From: Berberis thunbergii
Taxonomy: Eukaryota; Streptophyta; Magnoliopsida; Ranunculales; Berberidaceae
Length of the DNA stretch: 64,000 nt
Direction of reading: 5' to 3'
NCBI GenBank assembly: GCA_003290165.1
Contig: QNQO01006267.1
Location: forward strand, 432,044 to 496,043
The position numbers and the translations under genes are program-made. Below the pieces are notes generated by a model. It was given only the letters and a program-made list of their open reading frames with translations. It searched no databases and had not been told where the DNA came from. Shown here one piece after another: positions 12,205 to 24,098 of the stretch (the first letter of the stretch is position 1; each line of letters begins with the position of its first letter).

Positions 12205-14141
12205 CCCTTCACAACCTATTTCATTTAATTCGTTTATTATTTCTACTTGTCTAATACAAGAACATGAGATTAGATTGGTCTACTCTAATTCATACTAACA
12301 TCTTTGTTTTGTTCAAGGTAACTATGTACTATAAGACACATTAGAAGACAATATATATATTCACTCACTCACTCACTCAGTGTTGTTTACTCATATTATT
12401 ATACAATAAAATTCATCTACTCCTTTTGTAACAGAGGTTAAATAAGAGGGCTTTTGTTTCCATCCGCATCTTTTACAGAGCCATGGAGATGATTATCACA
12501 GAATAGTACATTTGGAGTTGGGCCTCATCAGATCATCCACTACATGAGTGCAGTAGTGGGCAATCAATGTGTTTTGTCATTAAATTTCATCTAATCATTA
12601 CCCCATTCCTAGATATTTGTAAACTTTACCAATCAATATTATTTCAAGCATTTCCTTATCAAATTTATTTTTGTGATTTACCAGATTTAAGTATAGCTTA
12701 AATCTAAAAACAAACATCTAGTCTAAACAAAATTAAAAGAGTAGACTAAGATCAATCAAAACCAAACACACACAAGTATTCTAGGATCGTTTTCTGAATT
12801 TCATTTTCTTTGTAAACCTCATCTATTCTCAAAGACTTCATCAAACTATACAACAATGAGATCAAAAGAGTAGTAGGAGGAAGTAGAAACACTTCATTTC
12901 ACTTCAAATGTAAGAAAACACAGAACATTAGCATCCAATATCATCAAAATGGGGGAAAACAGAGCATTTGAAATGAACTTTCAAATTAACCATGGATATT
13001 AGAGTTCATTTCAAATTCAGAGCGTAAATATAGTATAAATTTGGGATGGTATTTATAGAAGTTCAGAACCAACAGAAATGCATATAAGAGAACTCACCTT
13101 CAACTTCTAGCAAGAGCTAGGGTTTCCACAAATAAGAGAGAACGATTGGAGAAGATAAAGTGCCATCGATTTATGAGCTCGCTTGTTTCTGAGATCGATT
13201 AGAGAGATGGAGAAGATTAGAGAGTCATCGATTGTACAAATGTGAGGAAGAATAGAGATTAGAAATCACCTTGTTAACCCTAAACTGTTTCTGAGATCGA
13301 TTAGAGAGCCATCGATTGCTCAAATGTGAAGTTGATTGCAGACGAGTGACTCAATCTGCAACAAATGCAAAGTTGATTGGAAAAATGATGAAACGAGACG
13401 AAGCCAGCTTCATGAAACCAGAGAGAGATGGCTTACAATTCTAGATCGAGTAAATGAACTTGGAAGAGATACAGAAATGGCGAAAGACGGAACAAGAGAG
13501 AGATGGCTTACAATTCTTTCTGCGAAGCTGATCATCGAGCACAATTTAGTTGAAATCTTGAAAGAGCGATTTGAAACCCTAAAATCGCCTTCGTTGAAGA
13601 AATTTGGATACGGTTTTGAGAGATTTTGAACTTCAACTGATAATGGAGTTATTTGGTTCTGAGACGCGCAAGTGAAAACTGATAAGTGATAGGTAGCTTT
13701 TTCAAATCGATTCCACTCGAGTATCAGTAACACTTTGTTTTTCTCCCAATTAGCAACACTTTACACTTTGTTTTACACGTGAATGTCACATGGCAATTTA
13801 ATAATGTCACAATTTTGAATAGTAACAGAAAATACATGATACAATATAATACAATGAGTATCACTAAAAATATGATACTAATTATCGTTACAGATTGCCA
13901 ATAATGGTGTAGTGTATGGTTTACTTTGACAACTGATCTGATCTTTTGTGTTGCAATCTTTCTTTTGATGCGAAGCAATGCATGTGCCATATTCTTGATT
14001 TGGACATCTGCCTTCTATAAGAGAGTAGTTCTGCCATCTATAAGAGAGTAGTTTCTGTTCCAGCAGAAGTTTCGTATTTCTTTTGGCAAAAAAAAACTCA
14101 AGAAAAACGTTTTGAAAAGCAAATGAACTCAAGAAAAAACT

Positions 14142-14197
14142 TTCGAGCCCGGGTTCGAGGGGGCCTCTAGTGTGATAACCGACTACACCACGGAAAC
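14142..14197 (-). pseudogene. tRNA-Val-like remnant without an anticodon arm
   Basis: The minus strand begins GTTTCCGTGGTGTAGTCGGT with TATCAC, a typical acceptor/D-arm and A box of plant tRNA-Val. It ends with GGCCCCCTCGAACCCGGG, a T-arm with B box, followed by a T-rich stretch. The anticodon stem and loop are almost wholly missing (only ACTAGA remains), so it cannot be a working tRNA. It could be a tRNA pseudogene or the head of a SINE. Confidence 0.55.
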
Positions 14198-14394
14198 AAG
14201 ATAGATTTTCCTTTCTCATTGATTCTAATAGGTAGTGTTTTACCAGGTGCGAATCCATAGATTTCGTCCATGACATTAAATATCAACCAGGGAGTATCAC
14301 TAAACTCTTTGATTCAGCAATGAACCATGGGATAGTAGTCATAACCTCTGAAGAATCAGTTCCGGCATGTAGCTCATGCTTTCTCAATTCTGAC

Positions 14395-14990
14395 TAGCAC
14401 GAGTCGGGATGGGACAAGATGGACCCATCCCGTTCATTTGGAATCGGGACGGGATAGACCTCATCCCGACCTAGTCCCATCCCAAACGAAATCGGGACGG
14501 GACAGGATGAGATGGGATGAGCACGTACTAAATAGTCCTTTAATAAAAAATAACAAAAAGAGTTTTATCTCACATTAGTCACACACCGATAATGTCAAAT
14601 TTATATACATATAACTTACATCATAAATAATAATAGATATTAAATAAATAAATATTAAACTTTTTTTTGGAAGGTAAATAAATATTAAATTTTATTTAGA
14701 ATTAATGATTCGATTCATTTAGATTTTATATAGAATTTCATCTTACATTTATTTAATTCAATACATCATAAACTTTAATTTAGAAGAGTATTTTGATTAA
14801 AAAAATAATAATAATTATTAAATAAATAAATTCGGGACGGGACGTGATAGGCGAGATTGAAAATCTTCATCCCGATTTCATCTCACTCTAGATCGAGACA
14901 AGACGAGATCGGGATGAGTTTGATCAATCCCAAAAGGATCCAAAAAAATCGGGACGAGATCGGGATCGTGGGATGGGATGCCCGCCCCTA
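14395..14990. mobile_element. hAT MITE of the GGGGCGGGCATCCC family, copy 1
   Basis: The element is bounded by the 8-bp duplication ATTCTGAC (14387-14394 and 14991-14998). The right end, read inward, is TAGGGGCGGGCATCCCATCC; the left end begins TAGCACGAGTCGGGATGGG. Many GGGACGGGAT-like motifs sit near both ends. Length 596 bp, no coding capacity. Related to 18338-19106. Confidence 0.8.
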
Positions 14991-15275
14991 ATTCTGACTA
15001 ATGCGTGCTGTGATGGAATAGTTGAACTTTATGCACTTCAAGTTGTTTTTTTTCAAGCTTTTGGGCAGCATTTAGAATAAGGGAAGGATCTTCTCTGACT
15101 GGCAGGTAAATAGTAAAGCTTGTGAATGGAGACGCTAGTATCCAGTCAGTCAGTCTGAGCTTGGCAACTATCAAATATAGTCTCAGGCTAAAACCTTATG
15201 TTGGTAGTTGGTACATGGAATCATGTGCAAGTTATATTAAGAGACATGGCTTATGCGTGTGAATTCTTGTTCTAA

Positions 15276-15957
15276 GAGCATTTTCAAGGGTAAAAGTTAA
15301 ATTGGGGTATCAACCATACCCCATTTTAACCAAAAGTTAATTTTAGGGATCTCTTATTTGTTCATCACTCCAACCACATTCCCTATTTTAACTTTTTCAT
15401 CATTATTTAAATATATAACAATTCTAGCCAACCAGGTTTGCTAACCATTTTATTGCCAAGTTTGAGATATTTTACACTTCTACCCCTTCTAGATGGTGTT
15501 TGTGGTTGTGTTTTAAAGAGAATGGGTAAAAAGTGTAAAAACACCAAAACTTGGCAAAAATAATGATTAGAAAACCTGGCTGGCTAGACTTGCTCTTAAA
15601 TATATCTTTCACTTTTTTATATTAATTTAATTTCAATTAAACTATGAAACTATTATTAATTTCAACTTAATATAATTATACTATTATTAGTTTCAATTAT
15701 ACTATTATTTAAATACTTTTTTAATTATATTATTATTAATTTCAACATATTTTAATTTGACAAATTGAAAGAGTTTAGAGTTTTTTTTTAATATTTTTTA
15801 AGATTTGGAGGATGGCATGGATGCCCACAAATATAAGGGAGGAGATACCAAGGTAAAATAGGGACATGTATAAGGGTTCCATTAGAACTTTTTTTTTTCT
15901 CACATGAGACACCAAATAAGCTTTTTGCCTAATTTAGGGGATCCCTTGGATATGCTC
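15276..15957. mobile_element. PIF/Harbinger-type MITE
   Basis: The left end GAGCATTTTCAAGGG and right end CCCTTGGATATGCTC are inverted repeats flanked by the trinucleotide TAA (15273-15275 and 15958-15960), as in Tourist/Harbinger elements. Length 682 bp, AT-rich interior, no coding frame. Confidence 0.7.
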
Positions 15958-17498
15958 TAAGACATAAGAGCTTTAACCAAAAAAATAAAAAAAGGTTTGA
16001 GCTCGCTAATGAGGCATCTTACTTTCGCCTCTAAAAATCAGGTTTCAGGCAAGCTAAAATGTCTTGTATTAGTCTAACAACACAACATCATTTAGACTGT
16101 ATTAGCATCACAGGTAGCTTCTTCATTTTCTAACAAGGAGTTTTCTCAAATAAAGTAGCCACAATAGCTAACCTTAAAATCCCGTGTGGCATAGTATTAT
16201 ACACTCTAATGCATAAAAAATGATAAATATTCAAATGAATGTTCGAGGAAGCCCTTAAAAAGAGATGCCCTCAGGAGAAAGAAGATGGAAGAAAGGAGGG
16301 GTGGGTGCCATTCAGGGTTAAAAAAATTAAACTTAATTAAAAAAAACCCAAATTAAGGGTAAAATTGTGCAAAAATTAGTCTTTAACTGTCAATGACATG
16401 GACTTAACGGTTTCGTAAAAAATGAGTATTAGAGAGTTTTCAAAACTAGGATCAAACTCTAATAGGTATAAACTAATAAGTGTCAAATTCAAAACAAACC
16501 ATTTCTTTTATTACCGGCCATTTGCTTCTCTATCTTCTATCGAGTGTTTTTTCTACCACCCATTTTGTTGCTTTCTCCATTTTATCCTTAGCTTTGGTTT
16601 CCTTGTTGTTGTTTTCTCTAAAGCTTTGTTCGCCATAAAGCGTTGGTATCACTCTCAAAACTTTCCATGAAGCTTTCAGTTTTATATAAAAAATTTAAGC
16701 AAAGACATATTTTTTTCGTTTCATTTTTTTTGCTTTGTGCTTGGGGAGATGGGGGATTAGTCGAGACTTCAACATCAACATCGTCATGATGGTTCAATGT
16801 TGGAGTGGTTGCAGTAGATGACTCAGTGTCATGAGTTCGAGAGGAACATATTGACATATGCTAGTTAATAAATAATTTGGAATGTCTTTCAAAACATAGT
16901 AATATTCTTCAAATTTTGAATCGCTTTTTATACATACTTTCATAATCTTATTTTGCGTGTGAAAACTATCAAATTTGAAGAAAAATATACAAATTAAAAA
17001 AAAAATGTTAAATTGATAAATTAAACATGAATGATTACTAAAAGTTAATTAAACAAATAAAAATAATAAATGTAAGTGTGTCATTGAAATATTAAGCAAA
17101 GTTACAAAATAATTGCCTTATCCGCATAAGTGGTTCCATTTTGAAACCGCAAAAGAACTTGTTGATATATATTTTCCAACAAAGTAAGAAACATGTTTTG
17201 AAATATCTTTGTAGAATCAAATTTTCAGAGATTGTTCATCGTGGATGAGCTTGTTAAATCAACCCAAACTGTAAAAATTCATTCCTAAAATGTGGTAGAA
17301 CCTTTGTCATTTGGGTAACCGGATCTTGACTAACCGCAACATGCGCATCACAAATTGTTCTATCTTTGGCAGTGCTAAACTTGTGGTCATAGAAAATTTT
17401 GCTTGAGAATCCATGAAGAAAATAAAAAATTTGATATTAGAGGATAAAAGATATTTTGAATTCTTTTAGTGATTTGTTAATTCTAAATTATAGGTTAT
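15958..17498. other. AT-rich intergenic sequence
   Basis: No gene or element with defined ends could be recognised. Short open frames lack splice structure or family resemblance. Confidence 0.4.
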
Positions 17499-17698
17499 GA
17501 AGAATTCTAAATGTCGAGGAAATGAGCGAGGAAACCAGCGAGGGGAGTGAGGTGGAGGGAGGGGAACCATTCCCTCCCCTCGGGATGCATGTAAAAAATT
17601 CAACGCGCCCATCCCGAGGGGAGGGAATGGTTCCCCTCCCTCCACCTCACTCCCCTCGCTGGTTTCCTCGCTCATTTCCTCGCCATCTAGCCTTACTC
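17499..17698. mobile_element. Foldback (MULE-like) MITE copy 2, perfect long hairpin
   Basis: The two arms (about 17514-17588 and 17612-17684) are almost perfectly complementary, starting TGTCGAGGAAATGAGCGAGG and ending CTCGCTCATTTCCTCG, around a short loop of about 25 bp. A 10-bp duplication, TATAGGTTAT (17489-17498 and 17699-17708), marks the insertion. Long target duplications and long arms point to a Mutator-like foldback element. Overlapping mirror open frames on both strands are by-products of the palindrome. Confidence 0.82.
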
Positions 17699-18281
17699 TA
17701 TAGGTTATATATAGAGTAGAATTATGGTCGTTAGAATGCTATGCTATGCTATGATTTAATACCTTTCCCATAATAATGTCGATTTTATCACCTAATTTGA
17801 ATTTTTTAACATTAGGGCCCACTTTAATGTCTTGGAGCAAATTGCAAATCGATGCCAAATGGGGAGGGTCCCGTCCCGTCCCTTATATGGTGAGCCTAAA
17901 TGACCCTTCAAAATATCAAAGATAAAACCTAATGGGAGAGAGACAAGATAAAAAGAGATCCACAACACTAAGATTCCCTTTTAGGTCATCACCATTGTTG
18001 CAACTATTTTAGAGGATCCTTATTATATGATAAACCATTTGTTTATTATTGCTTAGGGAAGATTTATGGGGGAAGCTGTTGGTGACGCTCTAAGTTGGAT
18101 ATCTGATCTCAATATTTTGAGGCGATGGGAGCAAGAGCAGGCCTAATTGGATTGAGGCCACACACAATACATCTTCTCGTTGGAGGAGATGGGAAAAGTA
18201 TTTCACAATAGGGATTTAGTACTCAAGGTGATTCTCTAATATTGACAACGAGTCGGCTCGGGTCAGAAATGTTGGTGGGTC
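17699..18281. other. Intergenic sequence
   Basis: A tandem GCTAT run lies near 17735-17752. No gene was recognised. Confidence 0.4.
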
Positions 18282-18337
18282 TAGGGGCGAACCTACTAAG
18301 GGGTGAAACTTTCAAAATATTTTTAATAAATATTTGA

Positions 18338-19106
18338 TAGGGATGGGCACAAGACAAAATGGAACGAGATGGACCTCATCCCAAATGTTCGGGACGGAAT
18401 ATACCTCATCCCAACCTCGTCACATCCCAAATGAGTTTGGGACAGAACGAGATGGAATGAGCATGTACTAAATAGTCTTCCAATGAAAAATAACAAAAAA
18501 AAATTGCATCTCACATTGCTCACACACCAATAATACATAATTTATGTACATATAACTTTCATCATAACAATATAAATGTCATATAAAATTTAAGCTCACG
18601 TTGCTCCAAATTGTAATTTGTATGTATTATATAAGTTCTCAAATTGTCTTAATATAAGTTAAAAATGAACGATATTGCTCATTGACCAAATTTTCAACTA
18701 CATAATTCATAGTGCAAAACTAAATCAAGCCATCATTTGCCTTAATTTTTTATAAGAATAATTATCCTATAACCAACCTAAAATGTGAAAAAAAAAATTA
18801 ATTCCATGGGTTCTATTTGACTTAAAATAGTTTCTAACTAAACAAAAAATACCAAATCAAACAAGTTTTAAACAATTGATGTTTTGATTTAATTCCTACA
18901 CATCCAAATTTTCCTTTAGAAGATTATTTTGATTAAAATTAATAATATTAAATAAAAATAAGTCGGGACTAGATAAAAAAATCTACATCCCAATCTAATC
19001 CCACTCTAAATCGGGATAGAACGGGATCGAGATGAGTTTGATTGATCCCAAAATGACAAAAAAAATCGGGACGGGATCAGGATCGTGAGATAGGATGCCC
19101 ACCTTA
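18338..19106. mobile_element. hAT MITE of the GGGGCGGGCATCCC family, copy 2 (nested)
   Basis: The left end TAGGGATGGGCACAAGA and the right end, read inward, TAAGGTGGGCATCC match the family of 14395-14990, and the subterminal GGGACGG motifs agree. The flanking octamers ATATTTGA and ATACTTAG match only in part. Inserted about 55 bp inside the left end of the larger hAT element. Confidence 0.72.
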
Positions 19107-19539
19107 ATACTTAGCCTTATAAAAAAAAATCAATTATATAAGGTATATAATACAATATGACAATCGTTTATTCTACCATTTCTACATGTCTCTGCAGGTG
19201 TAGTGGTTAAAAGTTTAACATTTTAGTAAAATGACCCGAGTTTGATACTCTTGGAGCGCATGATTTTTTATGGCTATTGACAATTATTATTTTTGCCATT
19301 GTGACATGCCACACTTTTTGTTTTCAATGCAATTTTATATGTAATTGCAAACATTAAAAAGATGAATTATTTGTTTGCAAATGGTATAAAACCTCAAAAA
19401 GAAATATTTGAAATTAATATCTCAAATAATAACTATATAATTCAATGAAAATATATATAATTAGCTAAAGTCAAAGAAAAATTTTGAGGTTCATATAAAT
19501 CATTTTTTTATATGAAATTGTATTAGGATCTTATTATTT

Positions 19540-21420
19540 TTTTTATTTTATTTGTTGTTCAAGCACAAAGATGTTTATTAATGAAAGAAAGGGAAACAAA
19601 ATACAAAGAGAAACATGCCTATATCAAGGACTGCCAAGACACTATGACAGTGTCAAAACCCAAATCCCTAAACAAATTACATGCCGTACCCATCCTCCAC
19701 AGCAATTCTCTAATCTCGATAAAGATAGAGTGTTCTGATCTGTTGAGTCCTTCAAATACCATTTTATTTCTTTCTTTCCACACACACCACATGAGAACGT
19801 GAGGGACCCTACGCCATAACCACTCCCCCGACGGGAAGGATTAGCTTGAGACCACCAACTTAGCCAATCTAAAATGGAGCCTTCAAACATCAAACTCAAA
19901 CCGAATTCCGCCAAGAAACTGCTCCAAATGGATTTGGAGAAACTGCAGTGAAGCATCAAATGGTCCAGTGTCTCGTCAAATGCATTGCAAAGCACACAAA
20001 GACTCCCTGTGAGGATTCCTCTTTTTCTTAACCTATCTTTAGTCAAGATCTTCTCATGCAATACTGACCAACTAAAGAAATTAATCCGAGGAAAAAGGTT
20101 TTTCGCCCATACCAGATTTTTGTGGGAGGAAATGAAGGGGTTAGAGTGGGTCTCATAATGAGATGCATCCAACATATCTGAAAATTCTTTCACCGAGAAA
20201 CCCACACCTTTACCCTTCCACACCAAACTATCTGATCCCTCTGAGAGCATTTGTCTATCCAACAAAAGCATTAGATTAGCGAACTCATCTAGTTCCCCAG
20301 TATTGAGGTGTCTGCGAAAAGAAAGATCCCAAGAATTGCCGATAGACCAAAAATTGCTCACACTCCCATATTGATTGTTGTTAATGATAAACAACATTGG
20401 AAACAGATTCTTCAAAGATTGGTTACTTCACCAAACATCATGCAGAAAGAGATGAGATCACCATTTCCACATTGGAAAGATGTGTGAGGGAAGAAACCAC
20501 TTGTGCACCGAGAGATGGACTTCCACAAAGAGCAGCCGTAGGAAGTGTACTTAGTTTTCTTTTCCCAAACCCATCTATTGCGCCCATATTTGTCCATAAT
20601 GAGAGATCTCCATAAATTATCATTTTCTTCTGCAAATCGCCAAAGCCACTTAGAAAGTAATGCAATATTGAAAGTGAGCACCTGACGAATGCCTAAACCA
20701 CCTCGAGATTTAGGGCAACAAATTTTCTCCCAGCCCACTAAATGCATCTTTCTAGAGTTATGAGTAGAACCCCAAAGGAAATCGCGCATGATCCGTTCCA
20801 TCTTGGCTGCTATTGAACAGGGAACCTTGATAAGAGACAGAATGAACACCGGGATAGAAGCTAATGTGGATTGTACAAGAGCTAGTCTGCTTGCTTTAGA
20901 GAGAAATTTGCGTTTCCAAGACGCTAGTTTCGATTCCATCCTTTCAATCGTCTCATCCCACACAACTTTACTTTTGAAACTAGCCCCCAAAGGCATGCCC
21001 AAGTACTTAATTGGAAGATGACCAGCTGAACAACCCAATAAACCCGCCAACTGGTGCAGATGAGGGACATCTCCAATAGGCAACACCCTTGATTTGTGAA
21101 AGTTGATTTTCAGTCCTGAAATAACTTCAAACCAAAGCATAATTCTTTTAAGAGAAAGAACCTGAGAAGCGGAAGCATCACAAAAGAGGATAGTATCATC
21201 CGCATACTGGAGAATAGAGACAGGCGGACTACCCTCCGCGACAGAAAACCCTCTCACTATGCCAGCATCAACCGCTTTAAGAATCATTTGAATTAAACCT
21301 TCTGCTGCTATAGTAAGAGAAGAGGAGACATGGGATCGCCTTGTCGCAGACCTTTCGAGCTATTGAAAAACCCGTGCAGCTGACCATTAATTTTCAGAGA
21401 GAAATTAGCAGTAGATATTC
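19540..21420 (-). mobile_element. 5'-truncated LINE (plant L1 type): reverse transcriptase end and zf-RVT domain
   Basis: On the minus strand an open frame (21287 to 20412) contains the YADDTILF polymerase box, SGLKINFHKS, the IKYLGMPLG block and SRGGLGIR, the usual order in plant LINE reverse transcriptases. After a frame break, a second frame (20415 to 19642) has the zinc-binding zf-RVT domain (CVLCNAFDETLDHLMLHC). The upstream endonuclease and gag-like parts are missing. An A-rich 3' end (T-rich on the + strand near 19530-19560) lies at the expected side. It is a dead copy inside the hAT element at 18282. Confidence 0.88.
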
Positions 21421-21652
21421 TAGTTATATACTTGCTAAGGTTATCGACTTTGTGACCTTATTTTGTCTTAAATTTGAATACACTGGATTCAATTTTGTAT
21501 GTGCAATATACTTTTGATAGTTGTATTTTTTTTTTTTGTTACTATCTCGGGTAGAAAACATTTTTTTTGTTCTGACTTTGATAACTACTATTATCAACTA
21601 ATAATTATTTGCCATCTCGCCCTTCTTGACTAAAATCCTAGGTCCACCACTG

Positions 21653-22057
21653 GGTAGGTCACATATACAGAACACGAACATGACCCGTCTCATTATTATG
21701 TCAGAAAAATGAAACACATACCTACAAATAATGGATGGACATGCACCACACGTTTCATTGTTTTAGCACAAAAAACTTGTTTCAACCCGACACAACATGA
21801 CCCAAAATCGACTGCTAGCTTGCATAAATGGACACAAAAATGCTTACTTGACCAGGAAATTAATCGCGAAACTAGGCCGACATGAGTCAAGGTGAATGAA
21901 CTCGAATATGTACTGACACATGTAACGAGTTATGCGAGTCAACTCAACGTGGCACCAAAATAAAAGACATATAACCCAAACTCATTTCCGTCATGCGATT
22001 GTGTTGGGGATAAATTGTTAGGCCTAATTGGTCTATCCTCTCAAATTGTAAGAAAAA
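21653..22057. other. Spacer between the hAT element and the Helitron
   Basis: Nothing recognisable. Confidence 0.4.
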
Positions 22058-23485
22058 CTAGTGTAATACCCGTGCCGTTGGCACTACCTCATAGTACATT
22101 CTATCTTCACGACTCTATTCATGAACACAACCCTCTTTGAATTGTTCATGAACATGATATATAAGCCAAAACTTATTAAGCTACATCACAGTGTTGTTAA
22201 GAATTTGGCCTATTCAACTAAAACCACATACCAATCAATGGTAGTTTTGTATGCTAAGAAACAATAAAAGTGAAACAAAACCTTATAGTTGAGCAAACAG
22301 ATATACAAACACCCTTCACTAAGATCAAATTGAAAAATACATGACGAATAAAATCATTTTTCAAATTTCCATTTTTCTATAATCTAAGTAGTGAATTATG
22401 ATAATGCTATGATGCAATATGTAATGGACTAACCAAACACCTTTCGACATACATTCAGCACACAAATATGGGATCCCCATTGAAATTTACACAAACCCCA
22501 TGATTGAAATTCAGGAAAAAACTTGATTGACTTCCTATATAAACTCATAACATAATGGAAAGATGAATAAACAACAATTGAGAAACGAAATGGGAATTCG
22601 CAGAAAAGCTTACCGACACCTAAGAGATAATTGATTGAGAAGAATCAAGTCAGTCAAGGATTTGTGGAGGTAATATCTTCTTCTATGAGGCTGCTCATCA
22701 AACACCTTATATGTAAAGTTCCCCAAGAAAATCATAACGTGCTACATGAACATGACTCTAATATCATTTCAAATTCAAAACATTCACATATAGTTCATTT
22801 TCAACACAAATTAAATTCCCCACTCCACCAACTAACGTAGAGATTGAGTGAAGGATAAAGAAGCTTACCTATTGGAGGGAGATTAATTACTTGATAATCT
22901 CCACCCGAGACCATTACACTGGGCAAGACCAAAAACACCAATCAATATTAGGAAGAGTGAAAGAATGGGTTTTGGAATAGTAAAATGAAAGATTAGAATC
23001 GAAATTAGGGCGAAATTAGGGAGAGATTGGGGAAACCTTGCGAGAAGCAGTAGAAGAGCTGGACATCTCCAAGAAAGGGGCTGAAGAACTTGAGATCCTC
23101 TCTGTTCCAAAAGTTCGACCACTTAGATAATAAAGGAAAGTGAAAAATGAAAAGAGGGGCTGCTCTGCGAGAAGGCTGCGAGAGGAAGAAGAGAATGGAA
23201 GAAGAAGAAGAAGAAGAAACAACTTCTGCCAAAAAAACAACTTCAGATCTGAAGAAGAAGAGGAGATGTAGAGGAAGAGGAGCTTCTTCTTTCGTCCTTC
23301 TTCTTCAATGCTTGGTGGGAGGGGTTTAGGTAGAGGAAGAGAGGGGAAATAAGAGAATGAGGAAAACATCGATTTTTTTTTTTCACTTAAACTTTTGCCA
23401 AGGATATAAGTGGTGCCACGTAGGACAAACACACTGTAATCACTGTTCATGAACAGTAAAAAACCTATATGTATTGTAAGATAGA
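22058..23485 (-). mobile_element. Non-autonomous Helitron, minus orientation
   Basis: Read on the minus strand it begins TCTATCTTACAATACATA after a host A and ends in the hairpin GTGCC-AAC-GGCAC, ten bases, then CTAG before a host T. These are the signature ends of plant Helitrons, which insert between A and T without a target duplication. Length 1,428 bp. No Rep/helicase frame is present. Ser/Lys/Glu-rich open frames inside come from CTT/GAA repeats. It is almost identical to the copy at 24099-25527. Confidence 0.87.
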
Positions 23486-24098
23486 TTGGTTTTTGAGGAG
23501 ATTTTACTCAACCTACATAGGATGTTGTAAACCAAGTTAATAATAAAATATTTTTACCTTCCTAACTAAAAACCACTTGCACTTTTTAGTAAATATATGG
23601 TGAATGTCTTCATCTTTGTACATTTTATTCCAAAATGAAAGCAAAATTTCTATAGCGTTAGAGGCAGATCACATGTGTGAGAAAAAAAAAAAACTCATGA
23701 TTCCTACTTTGCAATTCAATGTTGTATAGGTTTGTTGTTACAATTCAAACCTCGTAATCATCAAAAAATTGAAACCAACATAAAATTAAGCGAGCGGTCT
23801 TGATTGAAATCCTCTTGAACCTCAATCCTTTAGTTATTTTATATTGACCATAATATACAAAATAGATAATGTTTAAGGAGTGTGTTTTTTTTTTTTTTTT
23901 TGGGGGAGGGGGGGGCAATGATTTACTGTTTCTTTATCCATCAAACATCAATAATACACTCATGTACTTTATCCATTGATTTTTTTTAAAAACATAAACT
24001 GTAAGTAACCATTGACACTAGAAAATTAGAGAAATAGATAACTCGCCACCCTAAAAGAATGCAACACTACGATAAAGTGAGAGAATGAAAATAAATCA
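23486..24098. other. 613-bp spacer between two head-to-head Helitrons
   Basis: AT-rich, with a T17/G-rich run near 23887-23915. No gene or element ends were seen. Confidence 0.5.

Larger units (their letters stand above)
7991..13914. mobile_element. Complete non-autonomous CACTA element
   Basis: The left end CACTACACCAAAACAATG and the right end ATAATGGTGTAGTG are inverted copies, flanked by the 3-bp duplication TAT (7988-7990 and 13915-13917). Length 5,924 bp. Both ends have subterminal copies of TGATACTA and AGTATCAT. No TNP-type transposase frame is visible, so it would need help in trans. It landed in the 3' flank of the CPBP gene and contains at least one captured gene fragment. Confidence 0.88.
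18282..21652. mobile_element. hAT element with nested hAT element and LINE
   Basis: The left end TAGGGGCGAACCTACTAAGG and right end CCTAGGTCCACCACTG are imperfect inverted repeats. The flanks GGTGGGTC and GGTAGGTC (18274-18281 and 21653-21660) match at 7 of 8 positions. Without the insertions the element is close in sequence to 54031-54686, which shows the unfilled state. No transposase is present. Confidence 0.72.

Noticed and set aside
17499..17698. microRNA precursor
   Set aside because: The arms are too long and nearly perfect, with a transposon-type duplication. It may yield siRNA but shows no mature-miRNA bulge pattern.
17466..17719. Mirror-image open frames on both strands with the same peptide
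   Set aside because: A by-product of the perfect palindrome of the foldback element, not two genes.
23016..23450. Ser/Pro/Leu-rich 144-codon open frame, repeated at 24134-24580
   Set aside because: It is built on CTT/GAA microsatellites inside the two Helitrons, and its start lies near the Helitron 5' end. No known domain.
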